64,000 nt of DNA from Glutamicibacter sp. B1. GTDB lineage: Bacteria > Actinomycetota > Actinomycetes > Actinomycetales > Micrococcaceae. Below the pieces are notes generated by a model. That model had not been told where the DNA came from. It searched no databases and saw only the letters and a list, made by a program, of their open reading frames with translations. This document shows, piece after piece, positions 16,419 to 25,581 of the stretch. The stretch spans positions 930,001 through 994,000 of the forward strand of contig NZ_CP125942.1 in assembly GCF_039602135.1 (NCBI RefSeq). The letters are read 5' to 3'. The translations under genes were made by a program, and so were the position numbers. How positions within the stretch are numbered: position 1 is the first letter of the stretch; every line of letters starts with the position of its first letter.

Positions 16419-17762
16419 TTAGGCTTGCGCGGTGGCAGTGGCGGCGGTGGGCAGTCCGGTCAATGCTGCTGCTCCGAATTCTTGGAAAGCGATGCGTTTT
16501 TCGACGTGGTAGATTTCGCGACCTACAAGTCGGTTGATGATCACCGAATTGCGGTACGCACCCATACCAAGATCTGGGGCGGTGAACCCGTGCGTGTGTA
16601 ATTCGGCGTTTTGCACGAAGATGTCTTGCTTGAGGCCGATCGAGTATTCGCGGTCCACATTAAAACGACCGTCGGCGAGGTAGTCGACGCGTTCGGTGAT
16701 TCCGCTGAGGAAGTCTGGAACACCTGCTCGATAGCCGGTAGCCATCACGAGGTGATCGACTTCGAAGTCAAGATCCTGTTCGGTGCGTTCGTGACGTAGA
16801 CGCACTGAGATGTTCTGCCCTTCAGCGGTGATGGCGGTGGCGGCGCAACCGGTACGCAGGTGAACGTTGGTTGCCTTCTCGATGCTGCGTTCGTAGAGTT
16901 CCTCATGGATCTCATTGATCAGATCGGCGTTGATTCCCTTGTATAGACCCTTTTGCTCGGCGGAGAGCACATCGCGCTTGTCCATGGGCAGGGCATGGAA
17001 GTGGTCGATGTACTCGGGCGAGGTCATTTCCAAGGTGAGTTTGGTGTACTCCAGCGGGAAGTAGCGTTCGGAGCGAGTAGCCCAAATCAGGTGGTCTTCG
17101 GGCCGAAGGCTGCGCAGTAAATCAAGGAAGATTTCTGCTGCGCTTTGACCACTGCCCAAAACGCAGGTGACCTTTGCCCGAGCATTGTCATTCGGTGCCA
17201 GCAGCGCATCACGCTGGAACAGGTAGTCGCTGGAATGGACCACCTTGCCGCTGCTTAAAGCACTGTCGCTAATGACTGGTGGCAGATATGGCTGGGTGCC
17301 GGTGCCTAGCACCAGCTTTTGTGCGGTGAAGTGGTTTAAACCTGCTTCGGTGACAACCGACAGATGATAGAGGCCGTCGCGGTAGGTGGACTCTAGCACT
17401 CGGTGCCCAAAACGTACGCTGGGAATGCTCTGGGCTGCCCAGGCCAAGTAGTTGGAATATTCCTGGCGCAGTGCATAGAAATCTTCACGGATGTAGAACG
17501 GGTAGATTCGGTCCTGCCCCTTGAGATAGTTCAGGAATGAATACTTGTTGGTGGGGTCAGCCATGGTGACCAGGTCCGCCATGAATGGCACCTGAAGATG
17601 CGTTCCGGGAAGCATCATTCCCGGGTGCCAGACAAACTTTTCAGCAGCGTCGAGTACTGCGACCTTCAAATCAGCAATACCGTCGGTGAGGGCGGCAAAA
17701 CCTAGGTTGAAAGGTCCGGCTCCAATGGCGATAACGTCGAAGTGTTCGCTAGATTGATTCAT
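16419..17762 (-). CDS. Lysine/diamine N-monooxygenase (DesB/IucD-like)
   Basis: FAD- and NADPH-dependent N-hydroxylase of a terminal amine, most likely cadaverine in view of the neighbouring decarboxylase. It has 447 residues. The FAD-binding motif GAGPFNLGFAAL lies near residue 14, followed by FVWHPGMMLPGTHLQVPFMADLV. The NADPH-binding LGSGQSAAEIFLDLL is in the middle, and the late family motif VMATGYRAGVP is in the C-terminal third. Its start overlaps the decarboxylase stop by one base, and the synthetase gene follows after 11 bases, so the operon is tightly coupled. Substrate (lysine, cadaverine or putrescine) is inferred from context only. Confidence 0.9.
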   Translation of the reverse strand: MNQSSEHFDVIAIGAGPFNLGFAALTDGIADLKVAVLDAAEKFVWHPGMMLPGTHLQVPFMADLVTMADPTNKYSFLNYLKGQDRIYPFYIREDFYALRQEYSNYLAWAAQSIPSVRFGHRVLESTYRDGLYHLSVVTEAGLNHFTAQKLVLGTGTQPYLPPVISDSALSSGKVVHSSDYLFQRDALLAPNDNARAKVTCVLGSGQSAAEIFLDLLRSLRPEDHLIWATRSERYFPLEYTKLTLEMTSPEYIDHFHALPMDKRDVLSAEQKGLYKGINADLINEIHEELYERSIEKATNVHLRTGCAATAITAEGQNISVRLRHERTEQDLDFEVDHLVMATGYRAGVPDFLSGITERVDYLADGRFNVDREYSIGLKQDIFVQNAELHTHGFTAPDLGMGAYRNSVIINRLVGREIYHVEKRIAFQEFGAAALTGLPTAATATAQA

Positions 17763-19285
17763 TATTTATCTCCGGTAGTGCGTTCGGCCAAGATCTCGGT
17801 TCCGATGCGGCAAATGGCATCAAGAATTTCGCTAATGTCGGCCAGTGTGGTGTTGGGGTTCAGCAGGGTGAGTTTCAGCAGGCGCTTGCCGGCCACCGTG
17901 GTGGCTGCGATCATCGCTTCGCCACTGGAATACAGGCGCTGACGGATCTGATTAGCCAAAGCATTATGCTCGGCGAGTTCCAGGGGATGCTCGGGATCCT
18001 CAAATGAGAAGACCAAAGTGCTTAGCTGAACGTCTGCTACCAGATGCAGTTGGGCGCGCATGGCTACTTCCTGCTGCGCATCTTCGGCCAAGGCGATCAC
18101 CTGATCAAACATCTCACCTAAACGTGAGGCACCGAGCGTGCGAAGAGTGACCCACAATTTCAGTGCATCAAAGCGTCGTGTGGTCTGAAGCGACTTGGAG
18201 ACTTGATTTGGTGTTTCTGCCGCTTCTGCAGCAGGGTTCAGATACTCGGCATAGTGCGCAATGGACTCGAAGCTCGATGATGCACGGACGATCAGCGCGC
18301 TGGAACCGATGGGCTGGAAGAAGGACTTGTGGTAGTCCACGGTGACTGAATCAGCCTGCTCAATTCCATCAAGACGGTGACGGTGGCGGTTCGAGACAAG
18401 CAATCCACAGCCGTAGGCCGCATCAACGTGGAACCAGGCTCCGACCTCGCTGGCGATTTCACGTAGCTGGACCAATGGGTCGATGGCGCCGAAGTCGGTG
18501 GTGCCAGACGTGGCTGAAATTGCCATGGGGACTAGGCCCTCATTGACGTCTTGGGACAAGCGGTTGCGCAAGGCCTGTGCGTCCATTCGGTGCTGGGCGT
18601 CGGTCGGTATTGCAACGGCTGCTTCGTAGCCCAAGCCCAGAAGCATTGCAGCATTACGAATCGAGAAGTGCGCGTCTTCGGAGCAGTAGATTCGGAGCTT
18701 AGCCAGTCGCTCGGGCAGGGAACCTTCAAGTTTGGCCGTCGCGGTGTTGCGTGCGATGAGCATGGCTTGGAGGTTTGATTGGGTTCCGCCGGAAGTGAAG
18801 ATTCCGTCAGCGTTCTGTGGGTCAAAACCAATGAGTTCGGCAGTGAAGCTAATCAGCTTGCGTTCGATCAAAGTGGCACCGGCGCTTTGATCGAAGGTGT
18901 CCATTGAAGTGTTGATGGTGGTGACAAAATTTTCAGCAACGACGGCTGGAATTGCCACGGGGCAGTTCAAATGTGCGGCGTACTTCGTGTCGTGGAAGTA
19001 GACGGCGTCTTTGACGTAAAGATCGTTGAGTTCATTGAATGACTGATCCATGGTGCCCAACGGTGAACGCAGATTTACGTGATTAATCCGGTCCGCCATC
19101 TGTTGCGGGGTCGGTCCAGTAGTGGGGGCGCTGACGGTTGCGAACTTTTCTCCAACGAGCGATACCGCACGATGTGAAGCTTCTTCGAAAGCCTCGGCGG
19201 TGTCTGCGCAAAGCAGTGCGTCGTCGTAAAGCGGAAGTGGGACATCAGGGATTTGCAGGGTAGGTAGTGAGGCACCCAAGAGCAT
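17762..19285 (-). CDS. PLP-dependent amino-acid decarboxylase (DesA-like)
   Basis: Group II decarboxylase of 507 residues, the likely first step (lysine to cadaverine, or a related diamine) of hydroxamate siderophore synthesis. Family marks are HLNCPVAIPAVVAE, FTSGGTQSNLQAMLIAR (phosphate site), SATSGTTDFGAIDPL, WFHVDAAYGCGLL and the PLP-lysine in VDYHKSFFQPI near residue 320. A GAGGAG stretch lies only one base before the annotated ATG, so initiation at the TTG two codons later is also possible. It is the first gene of the operon, and a DtxR-type iron box lies 25 bases upstream, indicating iron repression. Diaminobutyrate decarboxylase is the main alternative. Confidence 0.88.
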   Translation of the reverse strand: MLLGASLPTLQIPDVPLPLYDDALLCADTAEAFEEASHRAVSLVGEKFATVSAPTTGPTPQQMADRINHVNLRSPLGTMDQSFNELNDLYVKDAVYFHDTKYAAHLNCPVAIPAVVAENFVTTINTSMDTFDQSAGATLIERKLISFTAELIGFDPQNADGIFTSGGTQSNLQAMLIARNTATAKLEGSLPERLAKLRIYCSEDAHFSIRNAAMLLGLGYEAAVAIPTDAQHRMDAQALRNRLSQDVNEGLVPMAISATSGTTDFGAIDPLVQLREIASEVGAWFHVDAAYGCGLLVSNRHRHRLDGIEQADSVTVDYHKSFFQPIGSSALIVRASSSFESIAHYAEYLNPAAEAAETPNQVSKSLQTTRRFDALKLWVTLRTLGASRLGEMFDQVIALAEDAQQEVAMRAQLHLVADVQLSTLVFSFEDPEHPLELAEHNALANQIRQRLYSSGEAMIAATTVAGKRLLKLTLLNPNTTLADISEILDAICRIGTEILAERTTGDK

Positions 19286-19310
19286 GCTCCTCAGATAGTG
19301 TCAATAGATA

Positions 19311-19329
19311 TTTGGTCAGGCTCACCTAA
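19311..19329 (-). promoter_or_regulatory. DtxR/IdeR-type iron box
   Basis: Read on the minus strand, TTAGGTGAGCCTGACCAAA matches 16 of 19 positions of the DtxR consensus TTAGGTTAGCCTAACCTAA. It lies just before the siderophore decarboxylase start, consistent with iron-dependent repression of the operon. Confidence 0.8.
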
Positions 19330-19613
19330 CAAGAATCTATTAACAACACAGGACAATTAGTTAATGCAAGCCGAGTAACTCAAATATTGAGAGGATGAGA
19401 TTTTCTCGACATTTTCCGCCCACCTCGAAGTAACCTGTGGTAACTTACCGTCTGACTAGATGTTTGAAGGTTCATCTATTCAGTAGGGCGAGGTGTGAAG
19501 TGGAGTATTTTCCTCAGATTTAGTGAGTTGTGAAATAACACAAATCGTTCGATTGCAAATTCATGATGATCCAATATGCTCAATTCTTTAGACCTCGGGA
19601 GAAACGGGGCCCG
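19330..19613. other. Divergent intergenic region between siderophore operon and MFS gene
   Basis: With the iron box, this completes a gene-free stretch of 328 bases (19286-19613). It is AT-rich and holds an imperfect inverted repeat AAGTAACC-TGT-GGTAACTT at 19428-19446. That element does not fit the iron-box consensus. No small ORF with a ribosome-binding site was found. Confidence 0.4.
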
Positions 19614-20861
19614 ATGGGCGAGCCTGATCGGCATGAACGAAGCCAGCGACATCTAGTAGGTTCGAACGCCACTGATGCTGCCGGTCGGACGCTGACGGAC
19701 ATCACGATCGACTTGCTGTTTGTCGGCACTTTGAGCGCAAACGCATTTGAGATGGGCCTGTTGAACACCCTTGGCTCCCTAGCCTTTGTCTTTGCCAGCA
19801 TTCCGGCCGGTCATCTCGTTGATAAATACACGGCCCTACGGTTGTTGCGCATTGGTCTGGGCGGAAAACTAGTCGTTCTAGGGTGCCTGACCATCCTGGC
19901 TAGTAGCGGAATGCTGACCATCGCCATGGGAATGTTGCTGTGCACACTCCTAGGGATTTGCAACGTCTTTTCCGAAACTGCACAAACCTCCGCGGTGCCT
20001 CTGCTGATTGGTGATGACTCCGAATCGAGGACTGCACGTATCAGCAAGCTCATCGCGCGGCTCGGAGCAGCAGATCAAAGCATGACGGTGATTATTCCGG
20101 CGCTCGCCGGTACAGGCTTTACGCTCTTTGGCGCACCTGTGTTGCTTAGTGTTGCCGTAGCACTTTGCGTCTTGGCTTTCATGATGGCCTGGAGAGTTCG
20201 TACCTACCGCGAAGAGCAAATTGCTGCTGAAGATCGGGCTAACAGCGTCATCTCTGATTCGATGCTGGCTGGCCTAAAATATCTGTTTACTAACCGGCAA
20301 CTTGCCGCCACTACCGTAGCGGTAGCGCTATCTAATCTGGGCCTAGCAATTGGATCTTCCGTGGAAGCCATCCTTGTCATTAATGATCTCGGCTTTGGCG
20401 AATTTGGGTTTGGGCTTTATGCCTCAATTGCGGGGATCGGCGGACTTGTAGGGGCATTGCTGGCAACCAAAATAGTTGACAAGTTTTCATCACCGAGGCT
20501 GTTCCTATGGACTGGAACGACTCAAATATTGCTGGCTCTGATGATGCTAGGCGCCGCTTTTACCAACGAGATGTGGAGCATTGTCTTGTTGGGTACCCAG
20601 GCATTGGGCTGGGGAAGCATTACCTTGATTTTTAACATTTCCGCTTCTTCATGGTTGGTTGAGATCACCCCGGAAAACATACTGGGAAGAGTGCTCAGCG
20701 CTCGTCGCCTCATCACCTTCGGGGCGGTTCCCGTCGGCAGCCTATTCGGTGGCGCGCTTGGCACTGTGATGGGAACGCCAGCGGCCTTGGTCGCATGGGT
20801 GGCGGCCAGCATGCTCGCGGTACTCAGTTTTGTGATCCTGCAAGAACCATCGAAGCGCTAG
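19614..20861 (+). CDS. MFS transporter (EntS-like), possible siderophore exporter
   Basis: A 415-residue major-facilitator protein with about eleven to twelve helices. The first helix region NATDAAGRTLTDITIDLLFVG is followed by GLLNTLGSLAFVFASIPAGHLVDKY (motif A-like loop with a charged Asp-Lys) and, later, a VDKFSSPRLFLW loop. The GSLFGGALGTVMGTPAALVAWVAAS ending is typical of the MFS_3/EntS group that exports enterobactin and other siderophores. The ATG at 19614 has purine-rich sequence upstream; an ATG at 19563 is in frame but has none and would add a charged tail. Divergent placement beside the siderophore operon suggests export of its product (inference). Confidence 0.78.
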   Translation: MGEPDRHERSQRHLVGSNATDAAGRTLTDITIDLLFVGTLSANAFEMGLLNTLGSLAFVFASIPAGHLVDKYTALRLLRIGLGGKLVVLGCLTILASSGMLTIAMGMLLCTLLGICNVFSETAQTSAVPLLIGDDSESRTARISKLIARLGAADQSMTVIIPALAGTGFTLFGAPVLLSVAVALCVLAFMMAWRVRTYREEQIAAEDRANSVISDSMLAGLKYLFTNRQLAATTVAVALSNLGLAIGSSVEAILVINDLGFGEFGFGLYASIAGIGGLVGALLATKIVDKFSSPRLFLWTGTTQILLALMMLGAAFTNEMWSIVLLGTQALGWGSITLIFNISASSWLVEITPENILGRVLSARRLITFGAVPVGSLFGGALGTVMGTPAALVAWVAASMLAVLSFVILQEPSKR

Positions 20862-20904
20862 GCTGGAACGTATTGGAACCGAGAAACCTAAGGCAACTGC
20901 GCAC

Positions 20905-21978
20905 GTGAAACTAGTTATCGATGCACGATACACCCGCATTACCCACCATGATGGAATTAGCCGATATACCGCTGGCCTGATAGCTGCCACCAGCAAAGTG
21001 GCCAATGTAGTCATGCTGATTAATGACACTCGCCAGCTTGCCATGTTGCCAGATGTTCCCTATCTGAAGATTTCGTCGCCAACGAGTGTTCTTGAGCCCT
21101 TCGTGGCTTTGCAGATCAATAAGCTCAACTCCGACGTCGTGTTTTCTCCCATGCAAACCATTGGAACTTTGGGCAGGAAATTCCCGGTCATCTTGACGCT
21201 GCACGATCTGATCTACTACGCGCATCCGCATGCACCAAAGTTCTTGCCGGCCCCTATTCGATTCGGATGGTTTCTCTTCCATCAGGTCTACTGGCCTCAG
21301 AGGTTGCTACTGAATCGTGCCGATGCTGTGGCCACAGTTTCACATACAACGGCCGGTCTCATGCGCAAACATCGTTTGACCAACAAACACATCGGCATAG
21401 TTTCTAATGCGCCGACCGGTGATTTTGCTCGGCGTGATCCAAAAGTTACGCCCAAGAAGACGCTGCTGTATATGGGGTCCTTCATGGAGTACAAAAACGT
21501 TGAGACATTGATTTGCGCCATGGAGCATTTGTCGGATTATGAGCTGCACCTGCTCAGCGGTATCAAAGAGCCACGTCGTCAGGAGCTCGAGCGACTGATT
21601 CCGCACGGAGCAACCGTCGTGTTCCACAACGGTGTGAGCGATCAAGAGTATGAACAGTTGCTCAGCGAATGCACTGCGTTGGTTACCCTTTCGAGAGAAG
21701 AGGGGTACGGGCTTCCGCTGGTGGAAGCGATGAGCATGGGCACTCCGGTGGTTGTCACGGACATGCCAATCTTCAAAGAAGTAGCCGAAGAAGCGGCCCT
21801 GTATGCCGATGCCGATGATGCCGCCGGATTCGCGCAACAAGTTCGTACCTTGGATAGGCCGGATACTTGGGCGGAATATTCTCAACGCGCGGTACAGCGT
21901 GCTGAGCACTACTCGTGGGAACGCTCAGCGCAGCAATTGCTGGAGCTAGCGAAATATGCGTCAGATCACAAAAAGTAA
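20905..21978 (+). CDS. Glycosyltransferase, GT4 family
   Basis: A 357-residue retaining glycosyltransferase of GT-B fold. The N-terminal half has VIDARYTRITHHDGISRYTAGL and ILTLHDLIYYAHP. The C-terminal half starts LLYMGSFMEYKNVETLICAM and contains the donor-site signature SREEGYGLPLVEAMSMGTPVVVTDMPIFKEV, with the E-x7-E pair. No membrane segment is seen, so it acts on the cytoplasmic side, building a polysaccharide or glycolipid. It starts with GTG and lies 43 bases after the MFS gene on the same strand, with no hairpin between them, so it may be co-transcribed. Acceptor unknown. Confidence 0.88.
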   Translation: MKLVIDARYTRITHHDGISRYTAGLIAATSKVANVVMLINDTRQLAMLPDVPYLKISSPTSVLEPFVALQINKLNSDVVFSPMQTIGTLGRKFPVILTLHDLIYYAHPHAPKFLPAPIRFGWFLFHQVYWPQRLLLNRADAVATVSHTTAGLMRKHRLTNKHIGIVSNAPTGDFARRDPKVTPKKTLLYMGSFMEYKNVETLICAMEHLSDYELHLLSGIKEPRRQELERLIPHGATVVFHNGVSDQEYEQLLSECTALVTLSREEGYGLPLVEAMSMGTPVVVTDMPIFKEVAEEAALYADADDAAGFAQQVRTLDRPDTWAEYSQRAVQRAEHYSWERSAQQLLELAKYASDHKK

Positions 21979-22073
21979 GAACCTTATTTACTCGTCGAAT
22001 ATGCGAGGTGAACAACGACAAATCGCGGGAAATTAGGGATAAATCAGGTTCGCTGGACCCACGGCCTCCCGAT

Positions 22074-22103
22074 TTGAAAACCTGACTTGGCCAGTGCTAA
22101 AGT
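22074..22103 (+). promoter_or_regulatory. Promoter of tRNA-Asn copy 2
   Basis: TTGAAA at 22074-22079 and TAAAGT at 22098-22103 are 18 bases apart and end 14 bases before the tRNA. The TAAAGT box and CTCGTTGCA leader match those of copy 1. Confidence 0.6.
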
Positions 22104-22117
22104 ATTACTCGTTGCAT

Positions 22118-22190
22118 TCCTCCATAGCTCAATTGGCAGAGCATTCGACTGTTAATCGAAGGGTTACTGGTTCAAGTCCAGTTGGAGGAG
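22118..22190 (+). tRNA. tRNA-Asn (GTT), copy 2
   Basis: Identical over all 73 bases to the gene at 5894-5966, with anticodon GTT in loop CTGTTAA. The flanks CTCGTTGCA upstream and CTTACT downstream are also shared, so the two arose by duplication or recombination. Confidence 0.98.
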
Positions 22191-22197
22191 CTTACTG

Positions 22198-22235
22198 AAA
22201 CCTCGGTTCACATTATGTGGATCGAGGTTTTTTCA
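22198..22235 (+). terminator. Terminator of tRNA-Asn copy 2
   Basis: AAACCTCG (22198-22205) pairs with CGAGGTTT (22223-22230). An inner CACA/TGTG stem extends it, and a run of six T follows. Confidence 0.85.
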
Positions 22236-22382
22236 TTTTGAGACCACGGCTGAGTGCCGACTCATTTTTCCTTGAACCAGCACAGCACCGTACCAAGGAA
22301 GACCAGAGCAATTATTTCTCTGGGTTTCTGATGTAACGGTATAACGCAAGTTCCTGCGAAGTGATTCTGGGACAGGTAAATC

Positions 22383-23345
22383 TCAGTTTCGGCGGATGTG
22401 GATAGTGGGAACCCAGCACGAAACGTTGTTCTTGTAGTTCCTAAATTCTTCGGCGAAGTTCTCCTCCAGGTTCGCCTCTTCCTGGGGGCGAATTAACCAA
22501 TTCCAGAGCAGTGATCCGGCGAGGGCATAAACTACCACGAGCCATGAACTCGATATCAGCCCTACTGCCACTCCCTGCGTGATTCCGGCAACTGCCATCG
22601 GATTCCTGACGAAGCGGTACGGGCCGGAAATGACCAATCTGCGGGGCATGGAAGAAGGTAGGGGAGTGCCTTGTCCTCGCGTTGACATGGTGACAGCTGA
22701 CCAAATACCTAACGAGCTAGCCGAAATGAGTGCAAGGACACCGAAGAGGCGCAACTCGACAGGGAATTGAAGCATCACGTTCAATCGGCGCTCGATGACG
22801 AGGATTATGGCCGGGATAACGAAGAGGAACAAAGCCCAAAAGCACAGAAGTTGGCTAGCCGTACGCCAAAAGTGTCCTTTGACATTACGCTGCGGGGCCG
22901 TGCGAAAAGCAAATGGACCACGAATTAAATGCTCACTGGGAATTCGTCCTATGAACATCTGGATAGCAGCGAGTAGGGAGCAAACCCACGAAGCGATCAT
23001 GATCAGTGTGCCCAACCCAGCGGTTGCGGTGATTAGTGAATAGATGAACATCGCAGCGGTGACCAAAGTGATCCAGGGAAGTACTACCCAGGCGCCTTGA
23101 CGCCACCCGAGAGCCAGGAGTAAGGATCCCAAGATAAACAGCGGGATGTCGAACCACGCAATGAGCTGGGCCGGCAGTGTCCCGAGCGTGGCGTTGCGGA
23201 TACCTGGAATAGTGAAAACGCCGATCCACCACATGGCACCGGCCAGCGACTGAATCAAGAAGTAGCAACGTGACCAATCGAGCTGACCCGAGCTTGTTGT
23301 CAGCGATCGGCGCTTGTTCAGCCTCTTTTCGAACGAATCCCGCAT
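22383..23345 (-). CDS. Isoprenylcysteine/phospholipid methyltransferase-like membrane protein
   Basis: A 320-residue protein with about seven membrane helices. Its C-terminal third carries the ICMT/PEMT-type signature LVISGPYRFVRNPMAVAGI followed by the NWLIRPQEEANLEENFAEEFRNYKNNV tail. In characterised members this tail binds S-adenosylmethionine and the substrate at the membrane surface. The N-terminal four helices are less conserved. Bacterial members are mostly uncharacterised, so whether this one methylates a lipid, a quinone-like compound or something else is unknown. It ends 37 bases into the window side of a tRNA-Asn terminator region and stands alone. Confidence 0.72.
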   Translation of the reverse strand: MRDSFEKRLNKRRSLTTSSGQLDWSRCYFLIQSLAGAMWWIGVFTIPGIRNATLGTLPAQLIAWFDIPLFILGSLLLALGWRQGAWVVLPWITLVTAAMFIYSLITATAGLGTLIMIASWVCSLLAAIQMFIGRIPSEHLIRGPFAFRTAPQRNVKGHFWRTASQLLCFWALFLFVIPAIILVIERRLNVMLQFPVELRLFGVLALISASSLGIWSAVTMSTRGQGTPLPSSMPRRLVISGPYRFVRNPMAVAGITQGVAVGLISSSWLVVVYALAGSLLWNWLIRPQEEANLEENFAEEFRNYKNNVSCWVPTIHIRRN

Positions 23346-23688
23346 GAACTTCAGATTACGTTATTCAGATCTAGCTGGTCGGTGGCCGTGCCTAAATCCA
23401 TCGCTAGAGAAGCCGGTGAAGTTGGGAGCAGATCCCGTGCAACACTTCGGTTCCGCGGTACTTGAAAACGGCTAGTGTGGCTAAGTAATTTGAAGTGGTT
23501 CGTAGGCATCGGCTGGATCTCCTATAACCTCAGGTGATTAGACGATAGACTTTCGAATCGTTAACAGTTACACCCACAGCATGAGTTTGAGCTATGGGTT
23601 TTACGTCTGAAGACTGAGTCGTTTGGGGTAACCGGGGTGCTAGCGTGAGATACACCGGTTGCTGCGCGATCGAGAATATGGAGAAACC
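23346..23688. other. Intergenic region, no gene recognised
   Basis: A 343-base stretch between divergent genes. No plausible ORF with a ribosome-binding site or stable hairpin was seen, apart from the GGAGA ribosome-binding site at its right end for the GTG at 23689. Confidence 0.45.
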
Positions 23689-24528
23689 GTGACTGAAGCT
23701 GAATCGACGCAAGCTGACGAAAGTTTAAAGTCGAGCGTCAAGAGTGCTAAGGCACAGGTTGATGGACTCAAGGAGCTTGTTCCCCAACAGCTCTCGGATG
23801 AAATCAAGCTCGCGACAACCGTGCTTAAAGGCAAGGGAATTAGCCTTGGTATGGCTGCGGCGTTTGCGGGTGCCGCACTCCTGGTGGTTCTGCTTTTTGT
23901 GATTGCCGTCGTAGTGACCTTGGTAAATGTTCTGGCTATCTGGCTATCGGGATGGGCCGCAGCGTTGATCGTTGCAGGCTTCTTCCTGCTCGTAGCCGTG
24001 ATCTTGGGCTTGGTCGGATACGCCAAGGTCAAGAAGGCTCTACCGCTGAAGCCAGAAGCAGCAATTAGAGGTATCCGCCATGACTTGGGCGTGCTCAAGG
24101 AAGGTAGCCAGTTCGATGTCAGCACGCTCGACGAACCGTTGAAGAAGAAGACTGAAACAGACGAAGAGCACGACAAGAAGAAGGAACCAAAGCCGCCGGC
24201 ACCAAGTGCTGATGAGCTGATCCTCCGGACCCGTCGTCGTCGCCGTCAGATTCAGGCCTTGCGTGACAACCTAGGCGAGAGTGTTCAGGCACCACTTGCC
24301 AAGATCGATAAGGTACGTTCATTTACGCAGAACGCCGGAGATAAAGTTTCTGGGGCAGCTGCTAAGGTTCGTGGATTTGTCCGACCTTCGTCTTCGTCTT
24401 CCGAAGATCAATCGGAGGCTGACAGAGCCAGTGGACAACGTATAGACCAGGCACGTCCATATCTGGTGATGGCTGGTTCAACGCTGGCACTGGGCGCAGT
24501 AATTCGCGCTCTATTCAAGCGCTCCTAA
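23689..24528 (+). CDS. Phage-holin-like (YqjE/Act-holin family) membrane protein
   Basis: The 279-residue protein has an N-terminal helical part (SVKSAKAQVDGLKELVPQQLSDEIKLA) and two strong adjacent membrane helices (MAAAFAGAALLVVLLFVIAVVVTL and WLSGWAAALIVAGFFLLVAVILGLVGYAKV). This is the order of the YqjE or actinobacterial holin superfamily. A second half that is charged and disordered follows, with a KKKTETDEEHDKKKEPKPPAP linker, an RTRRRRRQ cluster and a last hydrophobic stretch near the end. Start is GTG 23689, because GGAGA lies six bases upstream. Despite the family name there is no phage context; a role in envelope stress is possible but unproven. Confidence 0.8.
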   Translation: MTEAESTQADESLKSSVKSAKAQVDGLKELVPQQLSDEIKLATTVLKGKGISLGMAAAFAGAALLVVLLFVIAVVVTLVNVLAIWLSGWAAALIVAGFFLLVAVILGLVGYAKVKKALPLKPEAAIRGIRHDLGVLKEGSQFDVSTLDEPLKKKTETDEEHDKKKEPKPPAPSADELILRTRRRRRQIQALRDNLGESVQAPLAKIDKVRSFTQNAGDKVSGAAAKVRGFVRPSSSSSEDQSEADRASGQRIDQARPYLVMAGSTLALGAVIRALFKRS

Positions 24529-24618
24529 GTTTTTTGACTGACGGGGCGAAGTGGTAGCGCCCACGAGAACTGAGTAACCCCGTCTTGTATGAAAAATTTA
24601 GGTTAGAAAGGCACTGAC

Positions 24619-25530
24619 ATGGTTTGGATCGCTATTGCAGCGGCACTATGCAGTGCCTTTTGTCTTGCCTTTGGCGCCCACTTCCAATCTATTGCGGTGC
24701 GCAATTCCGTTGATGGGTTGGAGCTTACGCTCAAGAACGCGGGCAAACTCGCCACCAATAAAGGGTGGATGGGTGGCCTGCTATTGATGATCTTGGGCAT
24801 GGCACTGAACGTCTTCGCCTTGGCCAGTGCGCCATTGACGGTGGTTCAGCCCATCGGTGCCATCGCCTTGGTGATCACAGCCATGGTCAATGCCAAAGAA
24901 ACCGATATCACGATGAATCGCCCAACCGTGATGGCGATCATTAGTTGCATGGTCGGTTCGGTAGGGTTCGTCTTGCTGGCGGTGACTGCAACTAACAGCA
25001 GTCATGCCGTCACCGAAGAGCAATCACACCTGATCGAACTAATCCTTGCTGGGGTGGTAGCAATCGTGGGATTGGCCACGATCCTCTTCCATCGAAAGCT
25101 TGGAGCCATCTTCTTTATCGTTGGTGCAGGCGTACTTTTTGGTTTCGTTGCAGTCCTGGTGCGGACTATCGCTATCGCTGTTCTTGGTATTGGGAATAGT
25201 AGCTTCCTGCAATTGCCGTGGATCGCAGGCGTGGCCGTGGTCATCGCGGGGCTGCTTGGGTCGTATTTTGTGCAAAAGGCCTACTCAAAAGGCCCTCCAG
25301 AGCTAGTGATTGCCGGTCTGACCGTCATTGATCCGATCATCGGTATCATCATCGGAGCCAGTATTCTCGGTGAGCTGCGCCCGGATGTTCCGTTAGTTGT
25401 CACGGTGCTGATGCTCGTGGCTGCTGCGTTAGCCATCGTAGGTGTCGCCGCGTTGTCTAGGCATCACCCGGACGTTATCGAGCGCCGTAACCAGGCAGAG
25501 GCCGAAAAACTACGGCCAGAGTCGAAATAG
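24619..25530 (+). CDS. DMT-superfamily (EamA-like) transporter
   Basis: A 303-residue protein with about nine to ten hydrophobic helices. The two-fold repeat is visible as MVWIAIAAALCSAFCLAFGAHFQSIAVR at the start and LIELILAGVVAIVGLATILFHRKLGAIFFIVGAG in the middle. APLTVVQPIGAIALVITAMVNAKE and PPELVIAGLTVIDPIIGIIIGASILGE close each half, the usual pattern of DMT exporters. GAAAGG precedes the ATG. A GT4 glycosyltransferase follows 51 bases later on the same strand, so a shared role in exporting a lipid-linked or sugar compound is possible, but only context supports it. Confidence 0.8.
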   Translation: MVWIAIAAALCSAFCLAFGAHFQSIAVRNSVDGLELTLKNAGKLATNKGWMGGLLLMILGMALNVFALASAPLTVVQPIGAIALVITAMVNAKETDITMNRPTVMAIISCMVGSVGFVLLAVTATNSSHAVTEEQSHLIELILAGVVAIVGLATILFHRKLGAIFFIVGAGVLFGFVAVLVRTIAIAVLGIGNSSFLQLPWIAGVAVVIAGLLGSYFVQKAYSKGPPELVIAGLTVIDPIIGIIIGASILGELRPDVPLVVTVLMLVAAALAIVGVAALSRHHPDVIERRNQAEAEKLRPESK

Positions 25531-25581
25531 ACTAAAGATCCAGACTTTTATTCAAATCAAAATTCGTGTGAACGACTAAGG

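Noticed and set aside
19428..19448. Second iron box near the MFS gene
   Set aside because: The imperfect AAGTAACC/GGTAACTT repeat does not fit the 19-bp DtxR consensus.
19563..19680. Possible frameshift or truncated first helix in the MFS gene
   Set aside because: The NATDAAGRTLTDI region aligns with the normal first helix, so no frameshift is needed; only the start was moved to 19614.
23689..24528. Holin-like gene as a sign of a prophage
   Set aside because: No phage genes lie nearby, and YqjE/Act-holin family proteins are common chromosomal proteins in actinobacteria.
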